Below are positions 8,818 through 17,705 of a stretch of DNA of 64,000 bases, piece by piece; within the stretch, counting starts at the first letter, position 1, and each line of letters begins with the position of its first letter. Source of the stretch: Sessilibacter corallicola (GTDB lineage: Bacteria > Pseudomonadota > Gammaproteobacteria > Pseudomonadales > Cellvibrionaceae). Both the position numbers and the translations under genes were made by a program. The notes under the pieces are model-generated. The model did no database searches, was not told the DNA's origin, and saw nothing but the letters and a program-made list of their open reading frames with translations. The stretch lies in the NCBI RefSeq assembly GCF_021290925.1, contig NZ_JAJSLX010000002.1:523001-587000 (forward strand), read 5' to 3'.

Positions 8818-10002
8818 CTAATAACCCGATAATTCCAAATAGCCTCGCCCGGTATGACTGCCAGAAACAATCATGGCGCCTTCCCAGTATTGCAGTTGTT
8901 GCTTCCATAATTGATCATTGATCACGGCTTTAATTTTTATATCGACATTTAATTTCGGTATTTTTAATTGCCAATAAACTGGATATTTCTGTTCGGAATT
9001 GTATGACCAGTAATCGAGCGGTGACAGACTGACATCATTCGGTGAGAGTTCGATTTTAGTACCATCACGATTCACCCATACGCCGCGGCTTGAGGGATGT
9101 TGATAGTTTTGCTCAGAATTGTTGGTTCGAAGTCGGTAATACATCAACTCCTGGTTGTCATCAAATTGCAACGCAAACCAATCCCAACCTTTTTGATCGT
9201 TGTCCAAGCTGGAACTTCCCCATTCGCGATCGAGCCAGCTTGAACCTTTGACCGTAAAAGTTTTATCGCCGATGGTAACTGTTCCTGTTGTATTTAAGCG
9301 GGTGTAAGAATAGTAATGCGAAGCGTTGCCTGGAGCTTCGCTTTTGGCACTAAAGCCACGATCACCTTGCAGTACCATTGGCTTATCTGAATTTAAAGAT
9401 AATTTTAGTGCAACCTTGCCTGCGTTATTGTCGGTAGCAAGGGTGTCTAGTGTTAATGGGAAAAAGTTGTTGGTGTCTGATGATAACTCCCAGTTGTCTA
9501 ACCAAACGGAAAAGGGTGTGTGTTGGGCACCGGCTAATCCTAAAGCTGAACGACTGAAGCGTTCGAACTGGTAATGTTGCTGATGTTGAAAATCGGTAAC
9601 TGCGAAATGCGCAGAGTAAATTTGTTCTGATTGCCAATCGGGTTTGGTTGTTTTATGTGTATCTGAGGCCAGTGCAAATCGGAAAAAGGTAATTTGATAA
9701 CCCCATTGGTTATTAGGGTTGCTATCTTCTTCTAAGTTGCCAGTTATGTACCACCATTCAATTCGGTATTCGGGATGACTGCCGTGGTCTTGTGGAAAAA
9801 TAAAGGGCCTGGCCTCAAAAACCTTAGCAAAACCGTCGTCATTTCCACGAATTAAATTGGTGTAATCAATGGTATCGTCTTGGGCAGCTGCAATTGCACT
9901 GAAGGCAGACAAAACCCACGTTAGTATAACTTTCAAACGTAAATGTGCTTTTCTGGAAAAGGGTAAAGTAATCATTTGATAGTCGGTAAAATTATTAATC
10001 AT
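8818..10002 (-). CDS. attH: AttH-type lipocalin-like (CrtC family) exported protein
   Basis: An N-terminal signal peptide (SRKAHLRLKVILTWVLSAFSAIAAA) is followed by the family hallmark HPEYRIEWWYITGNL and later WLDREWGSSSLD and GWDWFALQF. These are typical of the two-lipocalin-barrel CrtC/AttH proteins. It is the third gene of an operon with an ABC ATPase and an FtsX permease, the standard arrangement for this family. The protein probably handles a lipophilic or cell-envelope substrate in the periplasm; the substrate is unknown. ATG at 10002 overlaps the stop of the permease gene, suggesting coupled translation. ATG 9975 is an alternative that gives a tidier signal peptide. A longer reading from 10161 would lie inside the permease gene and is unlikely. 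Confidence 0.85.
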   Translation of the reverse strand: MINNFTDYQMITLPFSRKAHLRLKVILTWVLSAFSAIAAAQDDTIDYTNLIRGNDDGFAKVFEARPFIFPQDHGSHPEYRIEWWYITGNLEEDSNPNNQWGYQITFFRFALASDTHKTTKPDWQSEQIYSAHFAVTDFQHQQHYQFERFSRSALGLAGAQHTPFSVWLDNWELSSDTNNFFPLTLDTLATDNNAGKVALKLSLNSDKPMVLQGDRGFSAKSEAPGNASHYYSYTRLNTTGTVTIGDKTFTVKGSSWLDREWGSSSLDNDQKGWDWFALQFDDNQELMYYRLRTNNSEQNYQHPSSRGVWVNRDGTKIELSPNDVSLSPLDYWSYNSEQKYPVYWQLKIPKLNVDIKIKAVINDQLWKQQLQYWEGAMIVSGSHTGRGYLELSGY

Positions 10003-12589
10003 ACTGAGTGGGTGAATGCAGTTGTTTAATGACTTTCCAGGTAGGGTAGAGCGCTGCAATGGTTGCTGCGAAAATAGCGAGTAAGGCATTTTCGAAAACA
10101 ATAGGCCACTGCGGCGTAAATTCCATGCTCCAGCCAAACGAACGCCAATGAATAATTTCAATTAATAACCACGCCAGCAATTCTCCGGTTGGCAAAGAAA
10201 TTAATCCAACAATAAATCCGAGAAAAGCTGTTTGGGTTAGAGCAAAGGTTGCTATTTGCGTTCGGCTGAAACCGATGGCACGCAGCGTATTAAATTCCGC
10301 TGCTCGCTCCAGTTGTAGGGCGGTGAGGGAACTGAATATTGCAATCATAGCAACGGCTAGCACAAAGGCTTTTAGCGCGTGCGTGATAATAAACGTTCGA
10401 TCGAATACGGTTAGCCCGATATCGACGATATCAGAACCAACAAAGTAATGGATTTTATGGCTCTCTTTGATGGAATCCAAATAAGACTTTACTGCTTGCG
10501 AGCTTTCGGCATCGGTTACGTATAAGCCTATAGACTCAACACCTTTGCTGGGCCAGTAACGCTTGAGATTCTCTCGATTCGATAGGATTCGACCGTTTTG
10601 ATTGCCGTAGTCGTAATAGATAGCAGCAACTTTAAATTGCTGCGTTCCTGAATCCGTCTGAACATCAATGATGTCATTTGGTTTTACCGAGTGAGTGGAA
10701 GCAAAGGTTTCGCTGACAAAAACATCACCTTTGGCAAAATTTTGCCAAGCGTTGTTAATGGCGTCGTCTTGGGTTTGATAGACAAACGAATAGCCGGATT
10801 TGGCAATGGTAGGAATACGCCCCGAGGTCCAGTCCGCTGGTAAGTATTGTGGTTCGTTTGTGTTTGATTTTTTTACTTGTGCCGTAAAATCGGTAAATAA
10901 TGTGTAATTCTTTAGACCATCAATTTGTATGACGTCTTGAATTGCATCCTCATAAATAAAAATATCCTGAGAGTTTGACGTTCGATCTGCGCGCACATAA
11001 ATGTCGGCATTGACTCGCGAGTGCAACCAGTTTTCCACCGCAAGACGGAAGCTGCCAATCATCACTCCCATGCCATTCGCGCTGGAGACCGCTACCATCA
11101 ACGCCATGGCAGCAACACCGGTTCGGGTTAAATTGCGATAGGTATCACCGATTGACATATTGATAATGAAGTTGGATGGATTACCAAATGTTCTAAACAA
11201 TTTCTGAATGGCTTTTCCGATAAGAAATATCAAAATAGGCGTAAGTGCAGCAAGGCCTAATAAGATAGAAAAAACCGCAAAAAAGCCACCGAATACTCCA
11301 GAGGCTTCCCACACACTGAATATAATACCGATGATCATAAGAACCAGTGCCGGCAACAGTAACGCCGGATTGGTAAGGCGTATGAAGGTTTGCGCGCGTG
11401 AATTTTTTAAGTGAATCGCATTTTTTATCGGCAGTAAAACTGCAATAATTGATGCGCCTATTCCCAATGCGGCTCCTTTTAAAAGCGGCGTGAATAACAA
11501 ATAAAGTTGGGATTTGCCTGTGGAGTAATACAGATCGTTAATGGTTTGATCTGAAAGAGCGACTAAAAATTCAGCCAGTTTTAGCCCCAAAAGTATGCCA
11601 ATGGATGTTGCGATTAACGAGATGATAAGAACTTCAATCAATAGCAGTGTGGTAATTTGTTGAGACAACACACCCAGTGCCCGCAATCGTTCAAATAACG
11701 GCAAACGTTGAATAACAAAGTTATTCATGGTGTTGTAGACCAAAAATACTCCGACAACTAAACTCAATAAACTCAACGCTTGCAAATTTAACTGAAAAGA
11801 TTGGGTTAAATGCAGGGTCTGACCGGCAACAGCTTCTTTCTTTTGCCAATAATAACCACTGGGTAAAAATTCACTCAGCTGATTTTCAAATTCGGCATGT
11901 GCGTCGGGCGCAATTTGCAGATCAATACGAGAAAATCCGTCGACACTCGTCAAGCGTTGCGCGGTATCGATATCGGTAATAATTAAGTTTTGTAGATTGT
12001 CGTTCAGCACCGGAAGAATGCCAACTACGGTAAGCGTATGCTGAGCGTTTTCTACGTGTACCGAAAAAGTATCTCCGAGAGCTAAGGCGTTGTCTTTGGC
12101 CAATAACTCGCTGACAAATGCACCTGTCGCATTCAGCATTAACTGGGTGATGTCCGGCGGCGGTTGGTTATTTTCAGATTCTTGGTTTGATAATGTCAGA
12201 TTAAATCTTTGAAGTGCCGTTTCTGAAATTGGATCGATTCCCATCACTTGAATCGATGGCCCATTGTCGTCAGCTGCATCTGGTAAAATTAAACGTGTTG
12301 AACCTTCAATAATTGGCGCTGCTTTTCCGTTGGCGTAATTGGGGAGAAGATTGCGTCTTAAATGCTGATAAATGTCTGTTGATATGCCCGTGCTCGGCCC
12401 AGTTATTTGATGACTGACATTTTCATTTAATTGGTCAAATGAATTAATAAAGCTTTGGTTAGCGCTTTTATTGGTTAATTCCACGGCGATAACCACACAC
12501 ACGCCGAGCATTATGCCTAGTATGGCGAGTAATGTTTGTAATCGATGTTGCCAAAGAAATCTCAATTGGCTGAGGAGTAAATAATTCAT
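9995..12589 (-). CDS. FtsX-family ABC transporter permease (AttFG type)
   Basis: This large permease of 864 residues has an N-terminal membrane segment (LWQHRLQTLLAILGIMLGVCVVIAVEL), a long periplasmic region, and a core FtsX block (LNLQALSLLSLVVGVFLVYNTM, then FERLRALGVLSQQITTLLLIEVLIISLIA). A middle membrane cluster follows, then a second periplasmic region and a second FtsX block (AFVLAVAMIAIFSSLTALQLERAAEFNTLRAIGFSRTQI). This two-repeat design matches permeases fused from two FtsX halves. It partners the ATPase encoded immediately upstream (9 bases between stop and ATG). A GTG at 12598 is possible, but ATG 12589 has AGGTG six bases upstream. The likely role is mechanotransmission or export rather than nutrient import, coupled to the AttH-like protein. 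Confidence 0.9.
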   Translation of the reverse strand: MNYLLLSQLRFLWQHRLQTLLAILGIMLGVCVVIAVELTNKSANQSFINSFDQLNENVSHQITGPSTGISTDIYQHLRRNLLPNYANGKAAPIIEGSTRLILPDAADDNGPSIQVMGIDPISETALQRFNLTLSNQESENNQPPPDITQLMLNATGAFVSELLAKDNALALGDTFSVHVENAQHTLTVVGILPVLNDNLQNLIITDIDTAQRLTSVDGFSRIDLQIAPDAHAEFENQLSEFLPSGYYWQKKEAVAGQTLHLTQSFQLNLQALSLLSLVVGVFLVYNTMNNFVIQRLPLFERLRALGVLSQQITTLLLIEVLIISLIATSIGILLGLKLAEFLVALSDQTINDLYYSTGKSQLYLLFTPLLKGAALGIGASIIAVLLPIKNAIHLKNSRAQTFIRLTNPALLLPALVLMIIGIIFSVWEASGVFGGFFAVFSILLGLAALTPILIFLIGKAIQKLFRTFGNPSNFIINMSIGDTYRNLTRTGVAAMALMVAVSSANGMGVMIGSFRLAVENWLHSRVNADIYVRADRTSNSQDIFIYEDAIQDVIQIDGLKNYTLFTDFTAQVKKSNTNEPQYLPADWTSGRIPTIAKSGYSFVYQTQDDAINNAWQNFAKGDVFVSETFASTHSVKPNDIIDVQTDSGTQQFKVAAIYYDYGNQNGRILSNRENLKRYWPSKGVESIGLYVTDAESSQAVKSYLDSIKESHKIHYFVGSDIVDIGLTVFDRTFIITHALKAFVLAVAMIAIFSSLTALQLERAAEFNTLRAIGFSRTQIATFALTQTAFLGFIVGLISLPTGELLAWLLIEIIHWRSFGWSMEFTPQWPIVFENALLAIFAATIAALYPTWKVIKQLHSPTQYD

Positions 12590-12598
12590 CGTCAGCAC

Positions 12599-13297
12599 CT
12601 ATTTCTCTTGCACGAGTTTTCCGTTAACCAATCGATATACCGTTTGCGCCCGTGCGGCAATTTCCTCGCTGTGCGTGACAACAATTAAAGCGGAATCTTC
12701 TGTAACGCTGTTAAATAAAATTTCTGCAACTTGATTGCCAGTCTCTAAATCCAAACTTCCCGTGGGTTCGTCAGCCAAAATTAATTTTGGTCGATGAATC
12801 AGTGCTCGCAAAATTGCGACTCGTTGTTGTTCACCACCCGACAATTGTTGTGGGTATCTATCTTCTAAACGTTTAATACCTAATTGAGACAGTTGTTGGT
12901 TTAATTGCTGATCTGCGGTGTTGTATTGTTTGTTGAGTTGCAGCGGTAATAAAATATTTTCTTTCACCGTTAACGTCGGTACGAGATTAAAGAACTGAAA
13001 AATGTAACCAATATTTTCTCGTCTCATGAGCGTTTTTTCTCGCTCTGTTAATTGGTTCACTGTTTTACCACAAAATGTAATGTTTCCTTTGTCGACCGGT
13101 GTAATTCCTGCGAGCGCATTGAGCAAGGTGCTTTTGCCGGTGCCGCTGCGTCCGAGTATGGCAATGCTTTCTCCGGCGTGAACCGTGAGCGATAAATTAT
13201 TCAGGATTGTTTGTTGTTGGTGACTGTCGTCGCCTTGTTGAATTGACTTGTTTAAATTATCAGCTGTTAAAACTACCTGGGCTTCATCTTTAGGCAT
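12599..13297 (-). CDS. ABC transporter ATP-binding protein (LolD/MacB class)
   Basis: The 232-residue ATPase shows Walker A GRSGTGKST near residue 50, a Q-loop in IFQFFNLVPTLTVKENILLPL, the signature LSGGEQQRVAILRAL, Walker B LILADEPTGSLD and the switch His in VVTHSEE. The FFNLVPTLTVKEN stretch is typical of the LolD/FtsE/MacB class that pairs with FtsX-type permeases. It is first in the three-gene operon with the permease and AttH-like gene. ATG 13297 follows a region without a strong Shine-Dalgarno. Confidence 0.92.
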   Translation of the reverse strand: MPKDEAQVVLTADNLNKSIQQGDDSHQQQTILNNLSLTVHAGESIAILGRSGTGKSTLLNALAGITPVDKGNITFCGKTVNQLTEREKTLMRRENIGYIFQFFNLVPTLTVKENILLPLQLNKQYNTADQQLNQQLSQLGIKRLEDRYPQQLSGGEQQRVAILRALIHRPKLILADEPTGSLDLETGNQVAEILFNSVTEDSALIVVTHSEEIAARAQTVYRLVNGKLVQEK

Positions 13298-13759
13298 AAT
13301 TCTTCAAACTTCTGATCGAAAGAAATGGGTGAACAACGGTTGCTTCTCAAACTAACACAATAATATTTAATTAGAGGTTTCTAAAAGGTTTTTATACGAA
13401 AAACAGTGTTTTAGTGGTTGCTCTGAAAGAGTGCCTAACTTAAGCAGAGCCACGATAACGAGCATAAAACGCTCATTTCCGATGCTCGCCCGTGTTGCAG
13501 TAAACAGGGGTAGTGGTGCATGGTCGGTTGAGATAGGTACATTTTATATTTTTTTGATAAATAAAACTGTATTTAAGCGCCACTCTTGTATAGTCTTTGA
13601 ACAGTTGGTTTTTGCATATAAGTTTTTGAAGCTATATATTTGTTGGTTATAAGAATTACCCCTATATCTCAGTAAGACTCCGTAGTAAGATCGTTCGTTC
13701 ATAAGGAATGAAATTATTCAGTTAAGAACAAAATAGCTCTTCAAAAAAGGAATTCATCT
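13298..13759. other. Intergenic region with divergent promoters, no gene
   Basis: About 460 bases between the ABC operon (minus) and the peroxiredoxin gene (plus). A 73-codon frame at 13431-13652 has no recognisable composition or start signal and is not called. No clear operator was seen. Confidence 0.5.
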
Positions 13760-14446
13760 ATGAGTAACCAGAGTTCTCTGATTCTCACATTAGATTTATT
13801 TAGGAAGTTAAGGTTGACTGTTGGCTTGTGTTTGTTAGTGGGTTTTACTGCAATTGCACAGGCTGAAGGCAAATTAAACATTGCTAAATCGGCAAATGAC
13901 ATTCACCCCGTTAAAACTGGTGAACGTGTTCCTGCTTTTATGGTGAAAAATCCTGACGGCAAAGATTTCTATTTTGGTCCTGATAGAGTCACTAAACCAA
14001 CCGTATTGGTTCTTTACCGTGGTGGATGGTGTCCTTATTGTAATGTTCAGTTACAAGATTTGCGTAAAGTTTTGCCTCAAATTCGTGCAAAAGGCGCTCA
14101 GGTTTTGTTTATCAGTGGCGATCGCCCTGATGTTCTCTATTCAAGCTTAAAAGAAAAAACCAAAGAAGAAATTCACGACCTAAATTACAAAATTTATTCT
14201 GATGCCGATATGCAAGCATCAAGTGCGCTAGGCGTTGCTTTTTCACCGTCTGGATTTGGTATTCAGTTTTTAAAAGCGCGTTCTTCACTGAAAGGTTCAT
14301 CGCTCAGAGAGCACGATGCATTACCAGTACCTTCAGTATTTGTGGTTGATACCCGTGGCGTGATCACCTACGCGTTCACTGATCCAAATTTTAAAATTCG
14401 ATTACCTGCGGAAGATGTTTTAGCCGCGGTTGATACGGCTTTATAA
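13760..14446 (+). CDS. Exported peroxiredoxin-like thiol peroxidase
   Basis: This thioredoxin-fold AhpC/TSA-type protein of 228 residues has an N-terminal signal or anchor (LRLTVGLCLLVGFTAIAQA, about residues 18-35). The catalytic strand reads YRGGWCPYC, so Cys91 and Cys94 form a CxxC. That makes this the atypical peroxiredoxin-like family rather than classical PxxxT/SxxC AhpC. A later GVITYAFTDPNFKIRLP motif fits the same family. It likely reduces peroxides or disulfides in the periplasm. AAGGA lies eight bases before ATG 13760. It is a single gene with its own terminator. Confidence 0.85.
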   Translation: MSNQSSLILTLDLFRKLRLTVGLCLLVGFTAIAQAEGKLNIAKSANDIHPVKTGERVPAFMVKNPDGKDFYFGPDRVTKPTVLVLYRGGWCPYCNVQLQDLRKVLPQIRAKGAQVLFISGDRPDVLYSSLKEKTKEEIHDLNYKIYSDADMQASSALGVAFSPSGFGIQFLKARSSLKGSSLREHDALPVPSVFVVDTRGVITYAFTDPNFKIRLPAEDVLAAVDTAL

Positions 14447-14483
14447 GTTTTTTGTTCTTGTCCGTGAATAAAAATTAAAAAGC

Positions 14484-14519
14484 GATAAAAAGCAAAGGTG
14501 TTTGTCTTTGCTTTTTATC
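14484..14519 (+). terminator. Intrinsic terminator after the peroxiredoxin gene
   Basis: Perfect 14-bp stem gataaaaagcaaag / ctttgctttttatc with an 8-base loop, 37 bases past the stop and followed by T-rich sequence. It is roughly symmetric, so it could also stop transcripts arriving from the minus strand. Confidence 0.85.
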
Positions 14520-14773
14520 ATCACTTTTTATTGTGGCTTTTTTTATTGCTGCTTGAAAATTATGGCCACTGCAAAAACGTTTTTTAATTTTTGTATGCGA
14601 TGTTTTTAAAAAGAAACATCTGCAAAATTTTAACTGGCTTCTTTGTTAAAATTCGCCCTCAGTTCTTTATTTTCTTGTATCTCTTTTTCTTATATCTTTT
14701 TTCTTGCGATCACGTTTTTTCTGATGATAACGCGTTTATGCCAATTCTGGGGTGTGGATTGATCGATAAGCGA
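14520..14773. other. T-rich gene-free stretch
   Basis: The region between the peroxiredoxin terminator and the 3' end of the gcvR-like gene is very T-rich. Its 68-codon plus-strand frame (14591-14797) is hydrophobic by composition and overlaps the neighbouring gene. It is judged spurious. Confidence 0.5.
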
Positions 14774-15295
14774 TCAATCGCTGATGGTTACTTCTAAACC
14801 TAATTCTTCTGCGATTAATTGCAAGCGATCAATCAATTCGTCGAAATCAATGGTAGTTGGAACATCGATCTCTGCTTCTGCTTGAAACAGCGGTTCTCCT
14901 GTCCACGGAGTGCTGGATCGCTCACTGACCAAACCGACTAGGTTGATAGATCGCTCTGCCAACGCACCCGATATTTCTTTCACGATACCGGTTCTGTCTG
15001 GGCCTATAACGTGAATTCGTTTGTAAGCGGTGTGATTGGCTTCTTGCTCGGAAAGTTTGGTCCAGGTGAATTGAAGGTGGATGCCTTCTTGGGAGAGCTT
15101 TTCTAAGCTCTGAGCCAATGAATCTTCCATATTCGTGCCAATAGAGACAACGACGATACCCGCAAATTTGCCGTGGACGTTTTGTAAGTGGCTGTCTACC
15201 CAGTTTCCGCCCACGCGTTCAACCGCGTTGGCTATTAATTCAACAACTCCAGGTTTGTCATCACTTAATATGGTTAAGACTGCGTGGCTCTGCAT
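14774..15295 (-). CDS. gcvR: GcvR-like glycine cleavage system repressor (two ACT domains)
   Basis: At 173 residues it has two ACT domains: the first at about 5-80 (AVLTILSDDKPGVVELIANAVERVGGNW) and the second at about 90-170 (IHVIGPDRTGIVKEISGALAERSINLVGL). This is the GcvR architecture and length. GcvR binds glycine and antagonises the activator GcvA to repress the gcv operon in enterobacteria. The PGVVELIA and RTGIVKEIS loops are the ligand-binding turns. No gcv genes or gcvA occur in the window. The gene appears monocistronic. Family is firm; the exact regulatory target here is inferred. Confidence 0.85.
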   Translation of the reverse strand: MQSHAVLTILSDDKPGVVELIANAVERVGGNWVDSHLQNVHGKFAGIVVVSIGTNMEDSLAQSLEKLSQEGIHLQFTWTKLSEQEANHTAYKRIHVIGPDRTGIVKEISGALAERSINLVGLVSERSSTPWTGEPLFQAEAEIDVPTTIDFDELIDRLQLIAEELGLEVTISD

Positions 15296-15474
15296 GGTGA
15301 ATCTCTCGTTATTATCGATATTACCCGAGTGTAACAGCTAGCGACCTTGGTCGACAGCCCGTCATAATTGCCTCATCTTAACCTCAAGATCACTCAAAGG
15401 TTCCTATACACATTGAGAACTCCGATAATGGCCAGGTTAAATTCGATGAACAGAGATAATTTGGAGCAAAATGC

Positions 15475-15693
15475 ATGATTATTCCCATCGATCAATTACC
15501 TAAAGATGTCTTGGACGGTGTTGTTGAAGAATTCATCACCCGTGAAGGAACGGATTACGGCGAGATTGAGTTCACCTTGGCAGAAAAGCGAGAACAGATA
15601 CTCAGGCAGTTGCGCAATGGCGATATTGTTATTGTGTACGATGAGTCGACAGAATCGGTCAATATTCTGCGAAAAGAAGATATTGTTCAGTAA
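15475..15693 (+). CDS. yheU: YheU family protein (UPF0270)
   Basis: This 72-residue protein matches the YheU/UPF0270 pattern: MIIPxDQL start, EFITREGTDYG, an EFTLAEKxxQ helix, then LRNGDIVIVYDESTESVNI. Function is uncharacterised in the family. It lies 50 bases upstream of the alpha/beta hydrolase gene on the same strand, so the two may be co-transcribed. A GGAGCAAA Shine-Dalgarno precedes ATG 15475. Confidence 0.88.
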   Translation: MIIPIDQLPKDVLDGVVEEFITREGTDYGEIEFTLAEKREQILRQLRNGDIVIVYDESTESVNILRKEDIVQ

Positions 15694-15743
15694 CGGTATT
15701 GGGTTAACAATCACAACATAAAACATAAAAGGTGTAAGTCAGT

Positions 15744-16418
15744 ATGGGTTGTGAAAACGATTGGTTGGTCAATATCCCCAGTGGTGTTGAATGTAGTTTC
15801 GGATTAATTTTTGCGCACGGAGCCGGCGCCGGAAAAGATCATGATTTTATGGAAACCGTGGCCCAAGCACTGTGCAACGCCGGGATTGCCGTGATTCGCT
15901 TTAATTTTCCTTACATGGATACCATTAAAATTACCGGTAAGCGTCGGCCGCCGGATAAAATGGATGTTCTGATTAATTGCTTTAAAGATAATTTGGCGGC
16001 GGCAGAAACTGTTTATCCAAGCATTGCTTGGTCTTTGGCTGGAAAGTCTTTGGGCGGTCGTGTTGCCACGCATTTATTGGCGGATAGTGATGCGACAATT
16101 AATCCCGTTACAAAGCAAAAACGTTCTGCGATCTGTTTCGGCTATCCGTTTCATCCGCCACAAAAACCAGAAACACTCAGAGTTGAAAATCTAAACGCCA
16201 TTGATAATGAGCTTTTGATCTTACAAGGAACCCGAGATATTTTTGGTACAAGTGAAGAAGTAAAAAACTATTCTTTGAACGCTAACGTAAATATTATTTG
16301 GCTCGAAGATGGCGATCACGATTTACAGCCACGAAAGCGATCGGGTTATACGTTTGAACAACATTTAGTTGAGATGGTTAACCGCGCGCACGAATTTTTA
16401 AACAGGAGCGAACCGTAA
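15744..16418 (+). CDS. Alpha/beta hydrolase of the KANL3/Tex30-like family
   Basis: The 224-residue protein has an oxyanion strand LIFAHGAGAGKDHDFM (22-37), the nucleophile elbow GKSLGG with Ser102, an acid region in LILQGTRDIFGT and a catalytic His in EDGDHDLQPRK near the C-terminus. This is the small cytoplasmic dienelactone-hydrolase-like family whose bacterial members are mostly unassigned. Substrate cannot be read from sequence. It follows yheU closely on the same strand, with an AAAGGTG Shine-Dalgarno before ATG 15744. Confidence 0.8.
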   Translation: MGCENDWLVNIPSGVECSFGLIFAHGAGAGKDHDFMETVAQALCNAGIAVIRFNFPYMDTIKITGKRRPPDKMDVLINCFKDNLAAAETVYPSIAWSLAGKSLGGRVATHLLADSDATINPVTKQKRSAICFGYPFHPPQKPETLRVENLNAIDNELLILQGTRDIFGTSEEVKNYSLNANVNIIWLEDGDHDLQPRKRSGYTFEQHLVEMVNRAHEFLNRSEP

Positions 16419-16463
16419 ATATTTTTTCAACTGCTGCGAAATCAACACCAAGAAGAATCAATT

Positions 16464-16847
16464 TTAGTGTAATTGAGTGTCTGCAATTTCGACACCTAGA
16501 AGAAGTTCTTCTGCAAGTTGACTCCAGCAATCAATGAGTTCCTTAATGATTTTTTTAGAGGTAACGGCAGTCGACGGCGTTTGTAAAGCTTGTTCACCCA
16601 GGCGAGTGAGTTCAGAAATAACCGAGCCAATGGTTTCTATGTGAAGAGTGATGGACAGTTTATCTTCGGTTATTAACAGCTCGTTTTTATCGTTTTGTAG
16701 AATTTCGTATTGGAGTTGATCGGCGAGTGCCGGAGAGGTTTGCATTAAGAGTAAGCAGGTTTCTCTTAAATCAACGGCGTGAATGCTGGTGTTAAATCCG
16801 TTGTAAATTGTCGGGTGCTTAATAGTTAACATTGACGGTGATCTCAT
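16464..16847 (-). CDS. Hypothetical protein
   Basis: This 127-residue soluble protein is mostly helical in appearance. It has no signal peptide, membrane segment or motif I recognise. A second start at 16832 (MLTIKHP) is preceded by a weak GAGA and may be the real one. It is convergent with the hydrolase gene and separated from it by 45 bases. Its composition looks like a genuine gene (no low-complexity stretch), but no function can be assigned. Confidence 0.6.
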   Translation of the reverse strand: MRSPSMLTIKHPTIYNGFNTSIHAVDLRETCLLLMQTSPALADQLQYEILQNDKNELLITEDKLSITLHIETIGSVISELTRLGEQALQTPSTAVTSKKIIKELIDCWSQLAEELLLGVEIADTQLH

Positions 16848-17094
16848 TAATTATAATTAAAAGATGTCTTCTATTGGCTTTTGGCGACTTTACATTAAAC
16901 CTGAGCAATTCCTAGCGCTGTTTAAATGAATTAATTGCATGTTACTGAAAGTCTAGCATTGCAAATTTGAATTTCACTTTAGTTAACCATAAAAGTTTCC
17001 GACATTGCAATTGTCAAAAATATTAGGTAAATAATTACCGATTAAATTTATTATTAGGATGTGTTTAATATTTATTATTAATCTTGGATAAATT

Positions 17095-17349
17095 ATGAGT
17101 GATGAAGGAATCGATTCTGCGGAATTTGATCACAAATTAGATGCTGAAGGCTTGTTATGCCCTGAGCCTGTAATGATGCTGCATCAAGCTATGAACGATG
17201 CAAAAGTAGGAGAGGTTGTGTATGTAATAGCGACTGATCCTTCAACCGAACGAGATATTACTAATTTTTGCCACTTTTTAGGACACGAACTGTTACGGTT
17301 CGATACAAGTGACGGTAAGTATTTTTATTGGATAAAAAAGAGCGAATAG
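17095..17349 (+). CDS. tusA: TusA-type sulfur carrier protein
   Basis: At 84 residues it carries the family signature LDAEGLLCPEPVMMLHQAM with the persulfide-bearing Cys22 in CPxP. GEVVYVIATDPSTERDI then FCxFLGHELL complete the two-layer fold. TusA relays sulfur from the cysteine desulfurase IscS to the TusBCD/MnmA route for 2-thiouridine in tRNA and to other acceptors. It stands alone here, as usual in gammaproteobacteria. Confidence 0.93.
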   Translation: MSDEGIDSAEFDHKLDAEGLLCPEPVMMLHQAMNDAKVGEVVYVIATDPSTERDITNFCHFLGHELLRFDTSDGKYFYWIKKSE

Positions 17350-17594
17350 AATAAAAATTGGGTGTCATGTAAAGGTAAGTATTGTTTATAGGCAGACGTT
17401 GTTTAAATAAGTGATGACGATCACACAGAATTAGCTATTTAATTTAAACAGTGGTTTATATAAGTTTTAACTTTGCTGTTGATAGTTTTTATTTGTCAGA
17501 ATAAGCTGCGTTTGAATTACAAACTTTAATTGCCTTCAATTTATACTTTTTGCTTAGCAATTAATTTACCGATGGCTAATTCATCGATGACTAG
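17350..17594. other. AT-rich intergenic stretch
   Basis: AT-rich DNA after tusA and before the 14-bp repeats; no gene or clear hairpin is visible. Confidence 0.5.
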
Positions 17595-17655
17595 TTCAGG
17601 ACAGTTAGTTTAGAACAGTTAATTCAGAACAGTTAGTTCAGAATAAGCCATTCAG
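17595..17655. repeat. 14-bp tandem repeat, about four copies
   Basis: Units ttcaggacagttag, tttagaacagttaa, ttcagaacagttag and ttcagaataagcca follow one another, then a partial ttcag. The array is intergenic and ends just before the hairpin at 17661. Confidence 0.8.
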
Positions 17656-17660
17656 TGGGA

Positions 17661-17690
17661 GTAACCCTGGACACAAAAGTCCAGGGTTAC
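17661..17690. terminator. Strong hairpin at the 3' end of the 17706 gene
   Basis: A perfect 12-bp stem (gtaaccctggac / gtccagggttac) with a 6-base loop lies 16 bases past the stop of the minus-strand gene. No T-run follows on either strand. It may act as a bidirectional or Rho-assisted terminator, or as an RNA-stability element. Confidence 0.65.
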
Positions 17691-17705
17691 TAATAAAGAA
17701 ATTAG

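Noticed and set aside
10003-10161. Longer start of the AttH-like gene
   Set aside because: The extension lies inside the FtsX gene and would bury the signal peptide behind 53 residues.
13431-13652. 73-codon frame upstream of the peroxiredoxin gene
   Set aside because: No recognisable composition, start signal or family.
14591-14797. 68-codon hydrophobic frame between the peroxiredoxin and gcvR genes
   Set aside because: T-rich low-complexity DNA, no Shine-Dalgarno, and overlap with the 3' end of gcvR.
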